Numbered from the stretch's first letter, positions 43,486 to 55,163 are shown. The stretch is DNA of 64,000 nucleotides from Ipomoea triloba (GCF_003576645.1 NC_044916.1:13977980-14041979); one strand, 5' to 3'. Numbers and translations: made by a program. The notes: generated by a model not told the origin, from the sequence alone.

Positions 43486-43759
43486 TGTAGAGTATATCCT
43501 TGGCTATGTTGTCGAGATTTACTCGAGTTCTCTCTTCAGTGGTTAGTAAGGATTTCTCCTTCGGAATCATCTCTGGTGATGTTGGATCAGTAGCAACACG
43601 ATTGGGATTTACTTGTAATATCTGAATGGGTCCATCAGTGATCACATCCCACATCTCATCATGCATGGCAGACAAGTGAGCCTGCATGCGCACTTTCCAA
43701 TCATCAAACTCGTCCAAGTTAAACATGATAAAATGCCTATGATGTTCCATTTTAGACAT
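43486..43759 (-). pseudogene. gag: Sirevirus B gag, N-terminus
   Basis: Minus strand from an ATG at 43759 (or 43750) to the hAT junction. It contains FDDWKVRM, the following HDEMWDVITDG block and NLDNIAKDILYKAL, all aligned with Sirevirus A gag residues 1-90. The frame continues at 41418. A start at 43750 aligns best with the Sirevirus A start. Confidence 0.88.
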
Positions 43760-43843
43760 GGTGCAAAGTATGAAAATATTTTGATGATTTTTCAAAAGCA
43801 TCACCAGGCAGTATACATAGAATGTTCACCATTCAAGGTAACT

Positions 43844-43855
43844 GCTCTGATACCA
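43844..43855 (-). other. Primer-binding site of Sirevirus B
   Basis: Minus strand TGGTATCAGAGC two bases inside the 5' LTR. Confidence 0.92.
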
Positions 43856-43857
43856 CT

Positions 43858-45127
43858 TGTTGGTCCCGGTGGTAACAATGTGAGTCTAAAAGGGGGGGAG
43901 GGGGGGGGTTGAATAGACTCACAAGAGGTTTTTGAAAACTTTTTCTACTAAAGAGATAACGCAGCGGAAAAGATATATCAAGTCTTATCTTCACTTTGCA
44001 CTTATGATTTTCTTGTAAAAGATATTATGTTTGAGTGATATGTGCAATGCAATACGTAAAATAAATAAAAGAGAGAAAGAGAGGATTTTTATAGTGGTTC
44101 GGCTGTTAACTAAGCCTACTCCACTCTTCTTCACAACTCGTGAAGGTTTGCACTATATTCCCGTTATAGTACAATCTCCGTTACAACAAGCTCCTTTGAT
44201 CACTAAGCCCGGCAGCCTTGTTGTTGTAGGTTTTTCAAATTCTTCCAAGTTTACTCCGCCTCTTTCTAGTTCACTTGTAGAGATGGTTGAAAGTTTGTGA
44301 TGGTTCTCCAACTTGAAATCCTTGTGATTAGTTTCCTTGATGAGCTTCTTAATCACACAAGAATTTCTAATGAAATCTGAATATCACTTGTAAGCTTATG
44401 AATATCACACTGAAAGTTTTTCACTTGATAGATAATATTTCGCGTTTTTTCAACGCTATCAAAGTGAGATGGGACAAGTGTATTTATAGGTGGAATTTCA
44501 GATCCGTTGGAGGGAAAATGAAATTCGAAACCTATTGTCCCGTGTGTAATATCCAATGGGTAGTGTTTTCATCTTTTTCAGAATGTCAGTACTTTCTAGC
44601 CGTTTGTCCACTTTTGTGCAAGGACAATTTGTCTTTTGTCCCTCAAAAAGGTGACAATCATTAAATGCTCCTTGGGATCGTTGCATAGGACCCAAAATGA
44701 CATTCAGTTATACCCATTCTCAAGGCAGTAGATAAGACAACTTATCAGAGAATGTCTTTGCCTTGGTTGTGAGAGAAAATGATTGACATTATCATTTCTC
44801 TTAAACTCCTCGAGTCAATCACACTCTTGATTGCTCGGTCATAAAAGCTTGACCCTTCCATGTTTCGACCTAAGATTCCAGTCTTCGGTTCTTCAAGTCT
44901 TCATTACTTCAGAGCTTCAATTCCTCGGATAGTTTACTCTTCGGTTGAAGTCTTCAAGTCTTCGGTATATAAGACTCGGATCCTTGGTGATTGGAAGGTA
45001 CTAAGGATTCGGTTACCCTGTAAGACTAAGATACAAAGCATAAACCTATTCTAAGGATAAGACAAAAGTTAGGGGTCTCCTCGAATAGTTTGGTATCATC
45101 AAAATCAACAACTCGGGGTTCCTAACA
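43858..45127 (-). repeat. 5' LTR of Sirevirus B (1270 bp)
   Basis: On the minus strand it begins TGTTAGGAAC and ends GGGACCAACA like family A, but the body is largely different and lacks the TTCGAGAG cluster. TATA-like TATAAATA (minus) at 44481-44488. The flank at 45128 is mid-LTR of a minus-strand Athila; the expected duplication CTATC at 45128-45132 cannot be matched because the other end is outside the window. Confidence 0.88.
44481..44488 (-). promoter_or_regulatory. LTR TATA box, Sirevirus B
   Basis: Minus-strand TATAAATA, mid-LTR. Confidence 0.55.
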
Positions 45128-46003
45128 CTATCCTACTATTCTTAAGAAGTCCATAGGAACTATGATTGTGTCAAGCTTCAAATCCTAACTCTAATCAAAG
45201 ACATGAAAGAGTCAAGAGCTCAATCTCTCATCTAGATTGGCCACATCCAAACAAGATCTCATCAAAACAACAATCAATAGACAAGAATAGATAATCCGTC
45301 AACACAAACTCATAGATCCAAGATATAGAGATAAGATCATCACACAAACAATATTAAATCACACAATCCAAATCCCTAGACTAAACTAGCTACTCATAGT
45401 ATGAAATATATGCAAACAAAAGCTAATTTAATCCAAGAATAAGATAGCTAAAATTATAGAAATGAAATAGAGATCACCTAGAGAGAAGAAGATCTTCAAT
45501 CCAAGCTTGTTGTCTTGCTACAATGGAGATTGATCTAATCTAAAAAGCTAACAAAAATGGAGAAAGTTCTCCAAAGGAAAAACTAAGAAAAGGAAAACTA
45601 AATTTATGGGCTCCACTTTTGAAAATTCATCAAAGGGGTTTAAATAGTCTCCGAAATGACAACCCTAGCTGAAATTCGCGCATCACCGTCTCCACGCCTC
45701 TCACACGCGTGTGAGCGTGCGTGGGAAGCTTCTGAACAGTTTTCACGCCTGCTCACACGCGTGTGGCCTTCTAGTTTGGTCTTCCGGGGCTCCGCTCTTG
45801 CCTGGTTTGCTCTTTAAGCTCAACTTTTGGTCCTATTTGCTCCCAGGGCTCCTGTTTTACTTCTTTTAAGCTAAAAGTAGCTTTTGTGCATCAGTTAGTG
45901 ATTTTCAAGCATTTACGCACATAATTTACCAAGTAAGGATGCTATAGACGCGATAAAACACCCTAAAATGTGCCTGAAATAAGGGTATCTCGGAGTCTTA
46001 TCA
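45128..46003 (-). repeat. Athila LTR fragment, minus strand
   Basis: Reverse complement of the 5' about 880 bp of the LTRs at 47479 and 57435, ending at TGATAAG (minus) at 46003. Truncated on the left by Sirevirus B. Contains CACACGCGTGTG at about 45708 and 45753. Confidence 0.88.
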
Positions 46004-46162
46004 AATTTTCCACACTTTGTTTCTTGCTTGTCCTCAAGCAAGACATTTGACTCTCTAAACACATATATCTCCGAGATACTCTCTCATACAAAACAAAGCT
46101 TTTGGTAGGTCAAAAATAATGGGTGTCTAAGACTGTTGAAACGGGGGAAATCATTTGTTTGA
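46004..46162 (-). other. Athila 3' UTR end, minus strand
   Basis: Carries the reverse complement of the pre-LTR tract (aagcaag...aaagtgtggaaaatt) and of the 'gatttcccccgtttcaacag' block seen at 57118. It ends abruptly where plus-oriented Athila UTR begins. Confidence 0.8.
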
Positions 46163-47478
46163 TGCATACCCTATATAACAGAGCAATTTCCAAAGTGTGG
46201 AAATGGATTTTTATTTGTCTACCCTTAGAATCTCAGTTTCGTTCCTTTACCTTGTGCGTATGGAAACATCGAGGACGATGTTTACTTTAAAGTGTGGAAA
46301 GGACGCACTTTGTGCTTTACATGATTACATGCTTAGTTTAGAAGTTGAAGCTCTTGGGAATGATAAGCGGGTGCATTTGCAGGTTTGAAAAGAGAGTTAT
46401 TATTTGTGTTATCTAGGGAGAATTTTGACTAGATGCCCAAAAATTTTTACTCTCGAAATATCTTTGACGAAGTTACTTTTCGCACCCATGAGAGTGTTTA
46501 GAGCCAAATAAGTTTATATTCTTGCCTGCTTGCATGATGTTCACCTCTTATTTACGTAGGACCTTAGTCAAGGATCTCTCGAAGTGGGAGTGTGCACTCT
46601 TTAATTTGAGAAAGATAAAACTAGCGAGGCCCGGAATTGAACTAACCTTGGTAGGGCATGGGGCAAAAGGTGAGCCTAATGGTGAGCTTAATGAGAAAAC
46701 AAAACCCGTGAACATTAAATAGAAAAAGGCATGAGGGGTTGACACGAGGAGAAGTCAAAAAGGCAAAAGGCCAATCACCAAAGAGTTTAAAAATTGAGGG
46801 AAGCCAATTCGTTGGGTTGTGTCCAAACCATAGTCTTCGGTAAGCAAAAATCTTTATCTGGAGTTGGTTGTTCACATAAAAAGATCCCAAGAATTGAGAA
46901 AATAGAGCTGAGGTGAGCCGCTTTGCTAGGATTCGAGTACCCATTGCACTGACCTTCGAAAAAGCATGGATTTCCATGTGAAGTCGGGTGGCTCGATGAC
47001 GTTATCCTAGGAAGTGAGAAGAAAGAGGGACCGCGCTAAGCCAAAAGCGGTGAGTGGTCCATTCCCCAACCCTCATTTACATTTACGTTGGGCTTTGGCG
47101 TATAAGGATGGAAAGTTGATTAGCTAGTGCACATCGTTCCCACTAGTGAGATCGGCTAGAGGCCCTATTTAAATAGAAGGTGAACCAAAACTTTGTAAAT
47201 GCATGCTTGCGTATGGTGCGAGAAGTGTGATCCTTTGTTTTATTTGATTATCTACGAAAGGTTTCTATTTCCCAGAAATATTTCTTGAGTTGCTGGCATC
47301 TGACCAAAATCCTTTATAGATAACACAAATGATTTCCCCCGTTTCAACAATTTTAGACACCCATCATTTTGACTTGCCAAAAGCTTTGTTTTGCATGAGA
47401 GAGTATCTCGGAGACTTATATGCTTAGAAAGAAAAAAGTCTTGCTTGAGGACAAGCAAGAAACAAAGTGTGGAAAATT
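46163..47478 (+). other. Athila 3' UTR, plus strand, upstream of an LTR
   Basis: About 1.3 kb aligning with 55950-57434, including two 'ccaaagtgtggaaa' blocks, the 'cggtagggcatggggcaaaagg'-like block and the pre-LTR tract. Non-coding. It places a second Athila 3' end directly before the 5' LTR of the next Athila, so the two share the LTR at 47479. It has a single copy of the 42-bp unit expanded at 57177. Confidence 0.82.
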
Positions 47479-47690
47479 TGATAAGACTCCGAGATACCCT
47501 TATTTCAGGCACATTTTAGGGTGTTTTATCGCGTCTATAACATCCTTATTTGGTAAATTATGTGCGTAAATACTTGAAAATCACTAACTGATGCACAAAA
47601 GCTATTTTTAGCTTAAAAGAAGTAAAACAGGAGCCCGGGAGCAAATAGGACCAAAAGATGAGCTTAAAGAGCAAACCAGGCAAAAGCGGA

Positions 47691-47912
47691 GCCCCGGAGG
47701 ACCAATCTGGAAGGCCACACGCGTGTGAGCGAGCCCCGGAGGACCAATCTGGAAGGCCACACGCGTGTGAGCAAGCCCCGGAGGACCAATCTGGAAGGCC
47801 ACACGCGTGTGAGCAAGCGTGGAAAGACCAATCTGGAAGGCCACACGCGTGTGAGCAAGCGTGGAAACTTTAATCTGGAAGGCCACACGCGTGTGAGCAA
47901 GCGTGGAAACTT
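47691..47912 (+). repeat. Minisatellite with CACACGCGTGTG core in Athila LTR
   Basis: Five copies of a unit of about 40-44 bp with 'accaatctggaaggc' followed by CACACGCGTGTGAGC. The other Athila LTRs at 57435 and 45128 have no such array. Confidence 0.92.
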
Positions 47913-48000
47913 TTTAGAAGCTCCCCACGCACGCTCACACGCGTGTGAGAGGCGTGGAGGCGTGATGCGCGAATTTCAGCTAGGGTTGTCATTTCGGAGA

Positions 48001-48008
48001 CTATTTAA
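48001..48008 (+). promoter_or_regulatory. LTR TATA-like box (Athila)
   Basis: TATTTAAA just before 'cccctttgatgaa'; conserved at about 57790 in the 3' LTR. Pattern only. Confidence 0.4.
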
Positions 48009-48921
48009 ACCCCTTTGATGAATTTCCAAGGGAGGATTTTCCAGAATTTTAGTTTTCCCTTTCCTTAGTTTTACTTTGGAGAGTTTTCTCCATTTTTCTT
48101 AGTTTTTAGATTAGATCAATCTCCATTGTAGAAGACAACAAGCTTGGATTGAAGATCTTCTTCTGTCTAGGTGATCTCTATTACATTTCTATAATTTTAG
48201 CTATCTTGTTCTTGGATTAAATTAGCTTTTACTTTCATTTCATATCATGAGTAGCTAATTTAGTCTAGGGATTTGGATTGTGTGATTGAATATTGCTTTT
48301 GTGATGATCTTATTTCAATATCTTGGATCTATGAGTTTGTGTTGATGGATTATCTATTCTTGTCTTTTGATTGTTGTTTTGATGAGATCTCGTTGGATTT
48401 GGCCAATCTAGATGAGAGATTGAGCTCTTGACTCTTTCATGTCTTTGATTAGAGTTAGGATTTGAAGCTTTACACAATCAAATTTCCTATAGACTTCTTA
48501 AGAATAGTAGGATAGTGTGTAGCTTAAGTGTTTGATAAAATTCCTCTTAGAACTTTGGATGCTTGAAGGCACTCCTAAGTCAAAGAAGCCTTAGTACACA
48601 ACGTGGAGAAGGACTAAGACAACACACTCTTGAATAGACAGTATCCTAGCAATCCTAATCCATGACCTTAGACTCTCACTATGCAATATTCATGAACACT
48701 ATCCAATCCCTACCCCTTTTACATATTCACAAAATCACTTTTACTTTACTATTCTCTTGCACTCAAACCAACCAATGAACTACTCTCACTCACAAATCAC
48801 CCTTCACCACACTCAAGTCCTATGCATGATCCAATCAAGTAAACTCCCGAATGTTTGACACACCTCCACGTCCCTCCTTCGAGACCGACACTCGGGGAGT
48901 CACAGACTTTCCGTTTTAACA

Positions 48922-50355
48922 TGCCGGGGAGGGCAATAGGTTGTCATATGTTTTTGTTTACTTTGTTTGAATGAATACTAGATTTGAGAAATGTTAATCC
49001 ATTCCATTTAATCTTATTTCGTTTNCAATCTGGAAGGCCACACGCGTGTGAGCAAGCGTGGAAACTTTTTAGAAGCTCCCCACGCACGCTCACACGCGTG
49101 TGAGAGGCGTGGAGGCGTGATGCGCGAATTTCAGCTAGGGTTGTCATTTCGGAGACTATTTAAACCCCTTTGATGAATTTCCAAGGGAGGATTTTCCAGA
49201 ATTTTAGTTTTCCCTTTCCTTAGTTTTACTTTGGAGAGTTTTCTCCATTTTTCTTAGTTTTTAGATTAGATCAATCTCCATTGTAGAAGACAACAAGCTT
49301 GGATTGAAGATCTTCTTCTGTCTAGGTGATCTCTATTACATTTCTATAATTTTAGCTATCTTGTTCTTGGATTAAATTAGCTTTTACTTTCATTTCATAT
49401 CATGAGTAGCTAATTTAGTCTAGGGATTTGGATTGTGTGATTGAATATTGCTTTTGTGATGATCTTATTTCAATATCTTGGATCTATGAGTTTGTGTTGA
49501 TGGATTATCTATTCTTGTCTTTTGATTGTTGTTTTGATGAGATCTCGTTGGATTTGGCCAATCTAGATGAGAGATTGAGCTCTTGACTCTTTCATGTCTT
49601 TGATTAGAGTTAGGATTTGAAGCTTTACACAATCAAATTTCCTATAGACTTCTTAAGAATAGTAGGATAGTGTGTAGCTTAAGTGTTTGATAAAATTCCT
49701 CTTAGAACTTTGGATGCTTGAAGGCACTCCTAAGTCAAAGAAGCCTTAGTACACAACGTGGAGAAGGACTAAGACAACACACTCTTGAATAGACAGTATC
49801 CTAGCAATCCTAATCCATGACCTTAGACTCTCACTATGCAATATTCATGAACACTATCCAATCCCTACCCCTTTTACATATTCACAAAATCACTTTTACT
49901 TTACTATTCTCTTGCACTCAAACCAACCAATGAACTACTCTCACTCACAAATCACCCTTCACCACACTCAAGTCCTATGCATGATCCAATCAAGTAAACT
50001 CCCGAATGTTTGACACACCTCCACGTCCCTCCTTCGAGACCGACACTCGGGGAGTCACAGACTTTCCGTTTTAACATGCCGGGGAGGGCAATAGGTTGTC
50101 ATATGTTTTTGTTTACTTTGTTTGAATGAATACTAGATTTGAGAAATGTTAATCCATTCCATTTAATCTTATTTCGTTTTTACTTGTTTTTGCTACTAAC
50201 CCAATTGACTACTTCTAGTCAATTGTGGAAATTTTAGTTTCATTGATAATTTTACTAGGTGAATGCACACGAGAGCAAAAGGAAACCAAGGTTTACTACC
50301 CTACATTCCTGAAATTAATAGAGCAACTAGAAGGAAAAATACCCAAGGATCACTA
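48922..50355 (+). other. Athila leader with remnant tRNA-Asp PBS; includes assembly duplication
   Basis: After the LTR, TGCCGGGGA matches the 3' half of the usual Athila PBS complementary to tRNA-Asp; the TGGCGCCGT half is absent. The leader is then read to 49024, an N follows at 49025, and 49027-50179 repeats 47872-49024 (offset 1155). The true leader to gag is therefore about 280 bp. No gene. Confidence 0.75.
49026..50179. repeat. Duplicate of 47871-49024 after single N (likely unmerged overlap)
   Basis: Covers most of the LTR and leader at a constant 1155 offset and ends exactly where the N interrupts the first copy. Confidence 0.92.
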
Positions 50356-51768
50356 ATGGCTTCATCAAGCGCAACAAGAAATCCACAATGAAGAGGCACA
50401 ACAGTACCAAATCCACTCCCAGTTCCAAATAATCCACAAGTACCGATTAACCATGAAGAACCGATCATTGAAGAACCACAAGCTAACAGAGCAAATAATC
50501 AAGAGAACATTCGTGAAGAGGAATATAACAGAGCAAATAATCAAGAGAACATTCGTGAAGAGGAATATTATGGAGCAAATAATCAAGAGAACATTCGTGA
50601 AGAGGAATATTATGAAAATCCTCAAGAACCACAAAGATCAATTGCAGATTATTATGAAAATCCTCAAGAACCACAAAGATCAATTGCAGATTACATGACT
50701 TCGGATTTTAACATGCACAACTCAATCTATGTACCTCCAATGGAGAACGTCAACTTTCACGTGCATCCAACTGTTCTCACACTGGTTCAAAATAGTTAAT
50801 ACTCGGGATTACCATCTAAAGATCCCAACGCACACATCACAAGGTTTATACGAGCATGTGGGATGTACAGACAAGAAGGCGTTAGCGAGGAAATAGTTCG
50901 ACTCAAATTATTCCCATTTTCAGTTATAGGAGAGGCAACACGATGGTTGGAAAGCCAAGACGACAATCATTTCAGAACGTGGCAACAGTTGCATCGTGAA
51001 TTCATGAACGAGTTCTTTCCCATCACAAAAACTATGAGGATCAGAAGGTTGATACAAGAATTCAAACAAGGAAGACTTGAAAGTTTGGGAGAGGCTTGGC
51101 GAAGATTCAAAGTTCTTAAAAGGCAATGCCCACAAGATTTGATGCACCCCTGGGACATGATTAGCTCATTCTATGGAGGGTTGACGGATGAAAGAAAGAT
51201 GTTGCTGGACTCATCCTCCAGCGGTGCCTTTGTCTCCCTAGCTTTGCAAGAGGTTGAGGAACTAATCGAGAGAATATCTAAAAACACATCCTGTTGGTAT
51301 GAACGAAGAGGAGATCATGGAGGAATTTATGAAGTTGATAATCGAGTGGCAAGTGAGGCCAAAATCGAAGCAATGAATCACGAAATAAAAAAGCTACAGG
51401 CTATGGTAGAAAAAATGGAAGGAAAGCCCAAGCCTTGCATGGCCTTGGCACTTTATTGTAATATCTGTGGAGGACCTCATGACACCAATATTTGCACTTC
51501 TACGTCTGCATCTGAACAAGTTGAGGCGGTAGATTATCAAAGGAATTCCAACTTCAATGCTTATGGACAAAACCAAAGATCAAACAACAATTGGAAACAG
51601 GGAGATGGTTGGAACAATAAACATAATGACGGATATCAAGTGCAAAGACAATACAATTATGGACACAAGCCTGCATATGGACAAAATGACAAGAACAGAC
51701 TGATGTACAATCAAAACCAAGGAAATGGAAATCAAATGACCCAGTTCAGGCCACAATACGTGAAGTAG
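50356..51768 (+). pseudogene. gag: Athila gag with two in-frame stops
   Basis: The frame starts at ATG 50356. The N-terminus holds three direct repeats with ANNQENIREEEY and two with ENPQEPQRSIADY. Stops at 50389 (TGA) and 50797 (TAA, in a position where related Gag usually has Gln) break it. The gag core from 50800 (YSGLPSKDPNAHI, LFPFSVIGEATRWLES, EFFPITKTMRIRR) is the Ty3/gypsy retrotransposon gag domain. A CNICGG-type zinc knuckle lies near 51461-51499. The frame ends at TAG 51766 and protease follows in the -1 frame, probably through an indel in 51700-51768. Confidence 0.85.
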
Positions 51769-51791
51769 ATGAAAGACTTACAAGGACGATC

Positions 51792-52934
51792 ATGGAACTG
51801 AAAAATGATCGGGCAAATCTGAAACAAGAGATCACTCAAGAGATTAGACAAGAAATTTCTAGTCTTCGACAAGAGTCTAAGGCCACGCTTAAGACAATTG
51901 AGAATCAAATTTCTCAAATGTTTAACATGATGTCAGATTGCCACTACGGACAACTCCCGAGTAATACTGAAAACAATCCGAAAGAGAGAGTCAACGCCAT
52001 TGATGCCAAAGAAGAAACTCATGAGAAGTGTGATCCAATGGATGCTATCTGTGGAACATGTCAATGTAAGGTAGATGACCAAAGAAACAAGACTACCTCT
52101 TGTAGTCCAAATCTTGAATTGAAGAATGCGAACAGCTTGTGCACCATATCAATGAAAGAACACAAGGAGAAAACCACTTCGGAAGAATGCCCGAAAGAAA
52201 AGGAGCTACCACAAGAAAACATCAAAAGTTCAAAAGAGAAAGAAACAGCCCGGGAAGGTACAATTAAAGCTTTTATTCGAAAATTTTTGAATAGCAAAGA
52301 ATACCGTGAATTGTTTGAGAATGACATTTGTGATAATTTTACCTGTTTAAGCCAAGAATCTTCGGCTTGTTTAATTGAGGGAAACCTCAGAAAGAAGGGT
52401 GACCCTGGAGCTTTATTGATCCCTTGTTCTATACAGAACATGGAACCTAGAAATGCCCTTGCTGATCTTGGTGCTTCTATTAATGTCATGTCTTTAAATC
52501 TTTTTGAAAAACTGAACTTACCACGTCTAAAACCGACGAGGCTGACTTTACGTTTAGCTGACGGAACCACACGGTATCCTGAAGGCTTAGCGGAAGATGT
52601 TTTAGAAAGAATAGGGAAATTTCTTGTACCTGTCGATTTTATTGTCTGCAAGAAGGGAGATGATGATCCCCATGAATCCTTAATTCTCGGAAGACCATTT
52701 CTGGCTACTTGTCGTGCACGAATAGATGTTAGTTCAGGAGAAATTACCCTAAGATTCGAGGGACAAGCCACAAATGACGACAAGGAAAAAGCAAAAGAAG
52801 GAACTAATGATGATGAAAGGGCAAAGGTCAAATCAAAGGTGAAACCAAAACCGAAGCGGAAGAATGATAAGCTTACCTGGAAAAACACGTGGGTACCAAA
52901 ATGCTTTCAACCCACTACCAAGGAATATGGTTGA
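51792..52934 (+). CDS. Athila gag C-terminus and aspartic protease (380 aa)
   Basis: The open frame extends upstream of the ATG at 51792 into gag overlap, so the ATG is probably not the real start. A Gln/Glu-rich coiled coil (residues 5-45) resembles the Athila gag tail. Residues about 165-330 form a retroviral-type protease: the catalytic loop reads DLGAS (residue about 226), followed by ADGT and a LILGRPFL motif. It ends with a Lys-rich tail and WVPK-like terminus. In autonomous Athila this continues into RT; here it stops. Confidence 0.82.
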   Translation: MELKNDRANLKQEITQEIRQEISSLRQESKATLKTIENQISQMFNMMSDCHYGQLPSNTENNPKERVNAIDAKEETHEKCDPMDAICGTCQCKVDDQRNKTTSCSPNLELKNANSLCTISMKEHKEKTTSEECPKEKELPQENIKSSKEKETAREGTIKAFIRKFLNSKEYRELFENDICDNFTCLSQESSACLIEGNLRKKGDPGALLIPCSIQNMEPRNALADLGASINVMSLNLFEKLNLPRLKPTRLTLRLADGTTRYPEGLAEDVLERIGKFLVPVDFIVCKKGDDDPHESLILGRPFLATCRARIDVSSGEITLRFEGQATNDDKEKAKEGTNDDERAKVKSKVKPKPKRKNDKLTWKNTWVPKCFQPTTKEYG

Positions 52935-54173
52935 ATTTCAACCAAGGAATGATGCGTCTAGCCAATGACGTAAACCGTGGCGCTACTTGGGAGGCAACCC
53001 AAGGTTTTAATAAAATGTTTTTACATTATTTGTATGCTTTAGTTTTTAATATTTTTGTTCTAATAAATTGCTACAATCATATGGAACCATGTTTTGAGGA
53101 CTAACTTGTAGGAGTCGGGATTAAATATTGCTTTGGAAAGGCTAAATATGGACATAGGTATGGAAGGCAAGGCCAAAAATCGGAAGAAAACAATGTAGTG
53201 GACCTACACGAGGCTGTGCGTGGGAACGAGGTAGTAGCCTCCCACGCACGCTCACACGCGTGTTGCCATGCGTGGGAGCGAGGCAGAGAGTTCCCACGCA
53301 CGGTCACACGAGTGTGACCGGCGTGGAAGGCCCCCTACGGGTTTAAAACCCTTGTTCGGCCACTCCACGCCCCCTAGCCCCAAAACACCATTTTTCTCTT
53401 CTCTTCTCCACGCAATGAAGAACCAAACTCAAGGTTTGAACATATTTCTTACTTTTTACCTTCAAGGATGATCAAAACATCAACATCAAGGTGATTTTTC
53501 ATCTATTTAACTCTTTATCCTTGAATATTCATGAGTTTAGAAGAGCTTGAATGTGAAATTTATTCTACATTGCCTAGCATGATTTTGAATGATTTTGAAT
53601 GATTAAATTGGTTATAATGCTTCATAGAACTATCCTTTGATGTTTTCTTTCATTATTGATGGTTACATTGATGGATTGTTATATATTCTTGAACTTCAAG
53701 TGTGAACACCATTGATGAACAAATGGGTTTGTTAGATTTCTTATTAAAATTATGAAATTGATGCTTGAATTGATGAGTAAACTTGTTATAGAACTATTAT
53801 ACACCATCAATTTGATTTTTCACATGCTACATTGCCCAAATTAAATTTTCAATTTCAAACCCTAATTTTGAATTTGGGGAAGAAGATGAAGTTGACTTTT
53901 TGAAATTCTTGACTTTTGTAGTTGACTTTTTATTTGACTATCAAATTGATATATCTTATGATGATTTTATGCATGTGTGTGATAATGGAATGATATTGTT
54001 GATATTCTTATGATAGAATTGTCCAAAATATAGGGGAAACTATGGCAAAAATTTCAAAAATTCTTAGCCCTATATGTTTGAAATCCATTATTTTGACAAG
54101 GAATTTTGCACTATTATGATGGTGACTTGTTTAAAGCCAATTACCATGAATAATAATTTATATAATTTGTAGG
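52935..54173 (+). other. Athila spacer between protease and ORF3
   Basis: Non-coding. It begins with 'ggcgctacttgggaggcaaccca', the block that usually follows pol in Athila/Tat elements. 53190-53330 holds palindromic CACACGCGTGT and its variant with 'cacgca' repeats. The rest is A/T-rich. Confidence 0.7.
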
Positions 54174-55163
54174 ATGGGACGCTCGAAAGAAATTGCAAAG
54201 AAATCAAAACATGATGTAGGAGAATCGAGTCGATCTAGGACACGACAACAAGCTACTGCTCAACAGGTTATACAAGAGCCGGGGTCAAGGTCATTGCGAC
54301 ACTTGACACCTATTCAACTTGCAACGGTAGATAACTATAAAGGGAAGCAGCTTTCTGTTGGCCGTCACTTTGAGGACAATGTTTTAAGAGAATTTGGTTG
54401 TTTGGAAGAAGTGAATATGCTCCTTAGGCACCCACAGCTCCGCTATCTGTTTCAGTGGAGAGGACCCACCTATGCGCCTGTCACCTATGAGTTCTTGGCG
54501 ACCCTAGAGATTAGAAGGGAAGTCAACGATGCAAGGGAGTCTGTTTCATTCACTCTTTTCGGCAACCACTACAGTATGTCTGTCAACACTTTAGGTGTTA
54601 CACTCGGTTTTCATGATGCAGCAAGCGTATCCATGCCATATTTCAGAGATTTCAAGGAAGATTTTGATACTGACGAAGTTGCTAGACAGTATTGGAGAAG
54701 AATCACCAACAATGCCCCATATAACTCTTCAAATTTGAAAGCAAAGCTCATCACCCGGAATGCTCTGAAGGCTATCAGATTAGCCTTCGCCATAAATCTC
54801 TCAGGCAGAACCACAAACCGCAACAAGGTATACAAGCAAGATCTATTCTACATGTGGTGCATGGAGAATGATGTTCGCATCAACATGGGCGTTCAAGCTA
54901 GGAAGTGGCTCCAGACCCAGCTAAAGCCTAAGGTTCAGACTGTGTTTATTGGACCTTTTGTTACTAAACTGTGCATTGGGTTGGGCCTACTGAACCGGTT
55001 GATGGGAGAGAGATCCGATGGTTGTACAATTTCTTTCTCCGTGGGTGAGTTCTTTGCTGCAGAATTAAGGCTTGGAGGTGATGATGCACCTGATCTAGAG
55101 GCTTCTGATGATGACAACGAGGACGAGGAAGAGAATGAGGAGGAGGATGCTGCACAAGAGTAA
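54174..55163 (+). CDS. Athila ORF3 ('env-like', ATHILA ORF-1 family), 329 aa
   Basis: The basic Arg/Lys-rich N-terminus resembles a nuclear signal. Residues about 55-290 match the plant ATHILA ORF-1 domain, with FGCLEEVNMLL, LFQWRGPTY, YEFLATLEI, FTLFGNHYSMSV and LGVTLGFH. The C-terminus is very acidic. There is no signal peptide or membrane span visible. A TAA at 55161 separates it from an in-frame 78-codon continuation at 55176, so the native protein was probably about 411 aa. Function unknown. Confidence 0.82.
   Translation: MGRSKEIAKKSKHDVGESSRSRTRQQATAQQVIQEPGSRSLRHLTPIQLATVDNYKGKQLSVGRHFEDNVLREFGCLEEVNMLLRHPQLRYLFQWRGPTYAPVTYEFLATLEIRREVNDARESVSFTLFGNHYSMSVNTLGVTLGFHDAASVSMPYFRDFKEDFDTDEVARQYWRRITNNAPYNSSNLKAKLITRNALKAIRLAFAINLSGRTTNRNKVYKQDLFYMWCMENDVRINMGVQARKWLQTQLKPKVQTVFIGPFVTKLCIGLGLLNRLMGERSDGCTISFSVGEFFAAELRLGGDDAPDLEASDDDNEDEEENEEEDAAQE

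Larger units (their letters stand above)
47479..48921 (+). repeat. Athila LTR shared by two element copies (1443 bp)
   Basis: About 166 bp longer than 57435-58711, explained by the minisatellite at 47691-47912. TATA-like TATTTAAA at 48001-48008. Confidence 0.88.

Noticed and set aside
47691..47912. CRISPR-like array (regular repeats)
   Set aside because: Units are contiguous tandem copies with no unique spacers, inside a plant LTR.
47658..48018. Repeat-encoded peptides (APEDQSGRPHACE-type) over the LTR minisatellite
   Set aside because: Open in several frames because the unit lacks stops; arises from the tandem repeat in an LTR, not from a protein gene.
52061..52888. 275-codon minus-strand ORF opposite the Athila protease
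   Set aside because: Antisense shadow of a well-supported protease frame; no recognisable domain.
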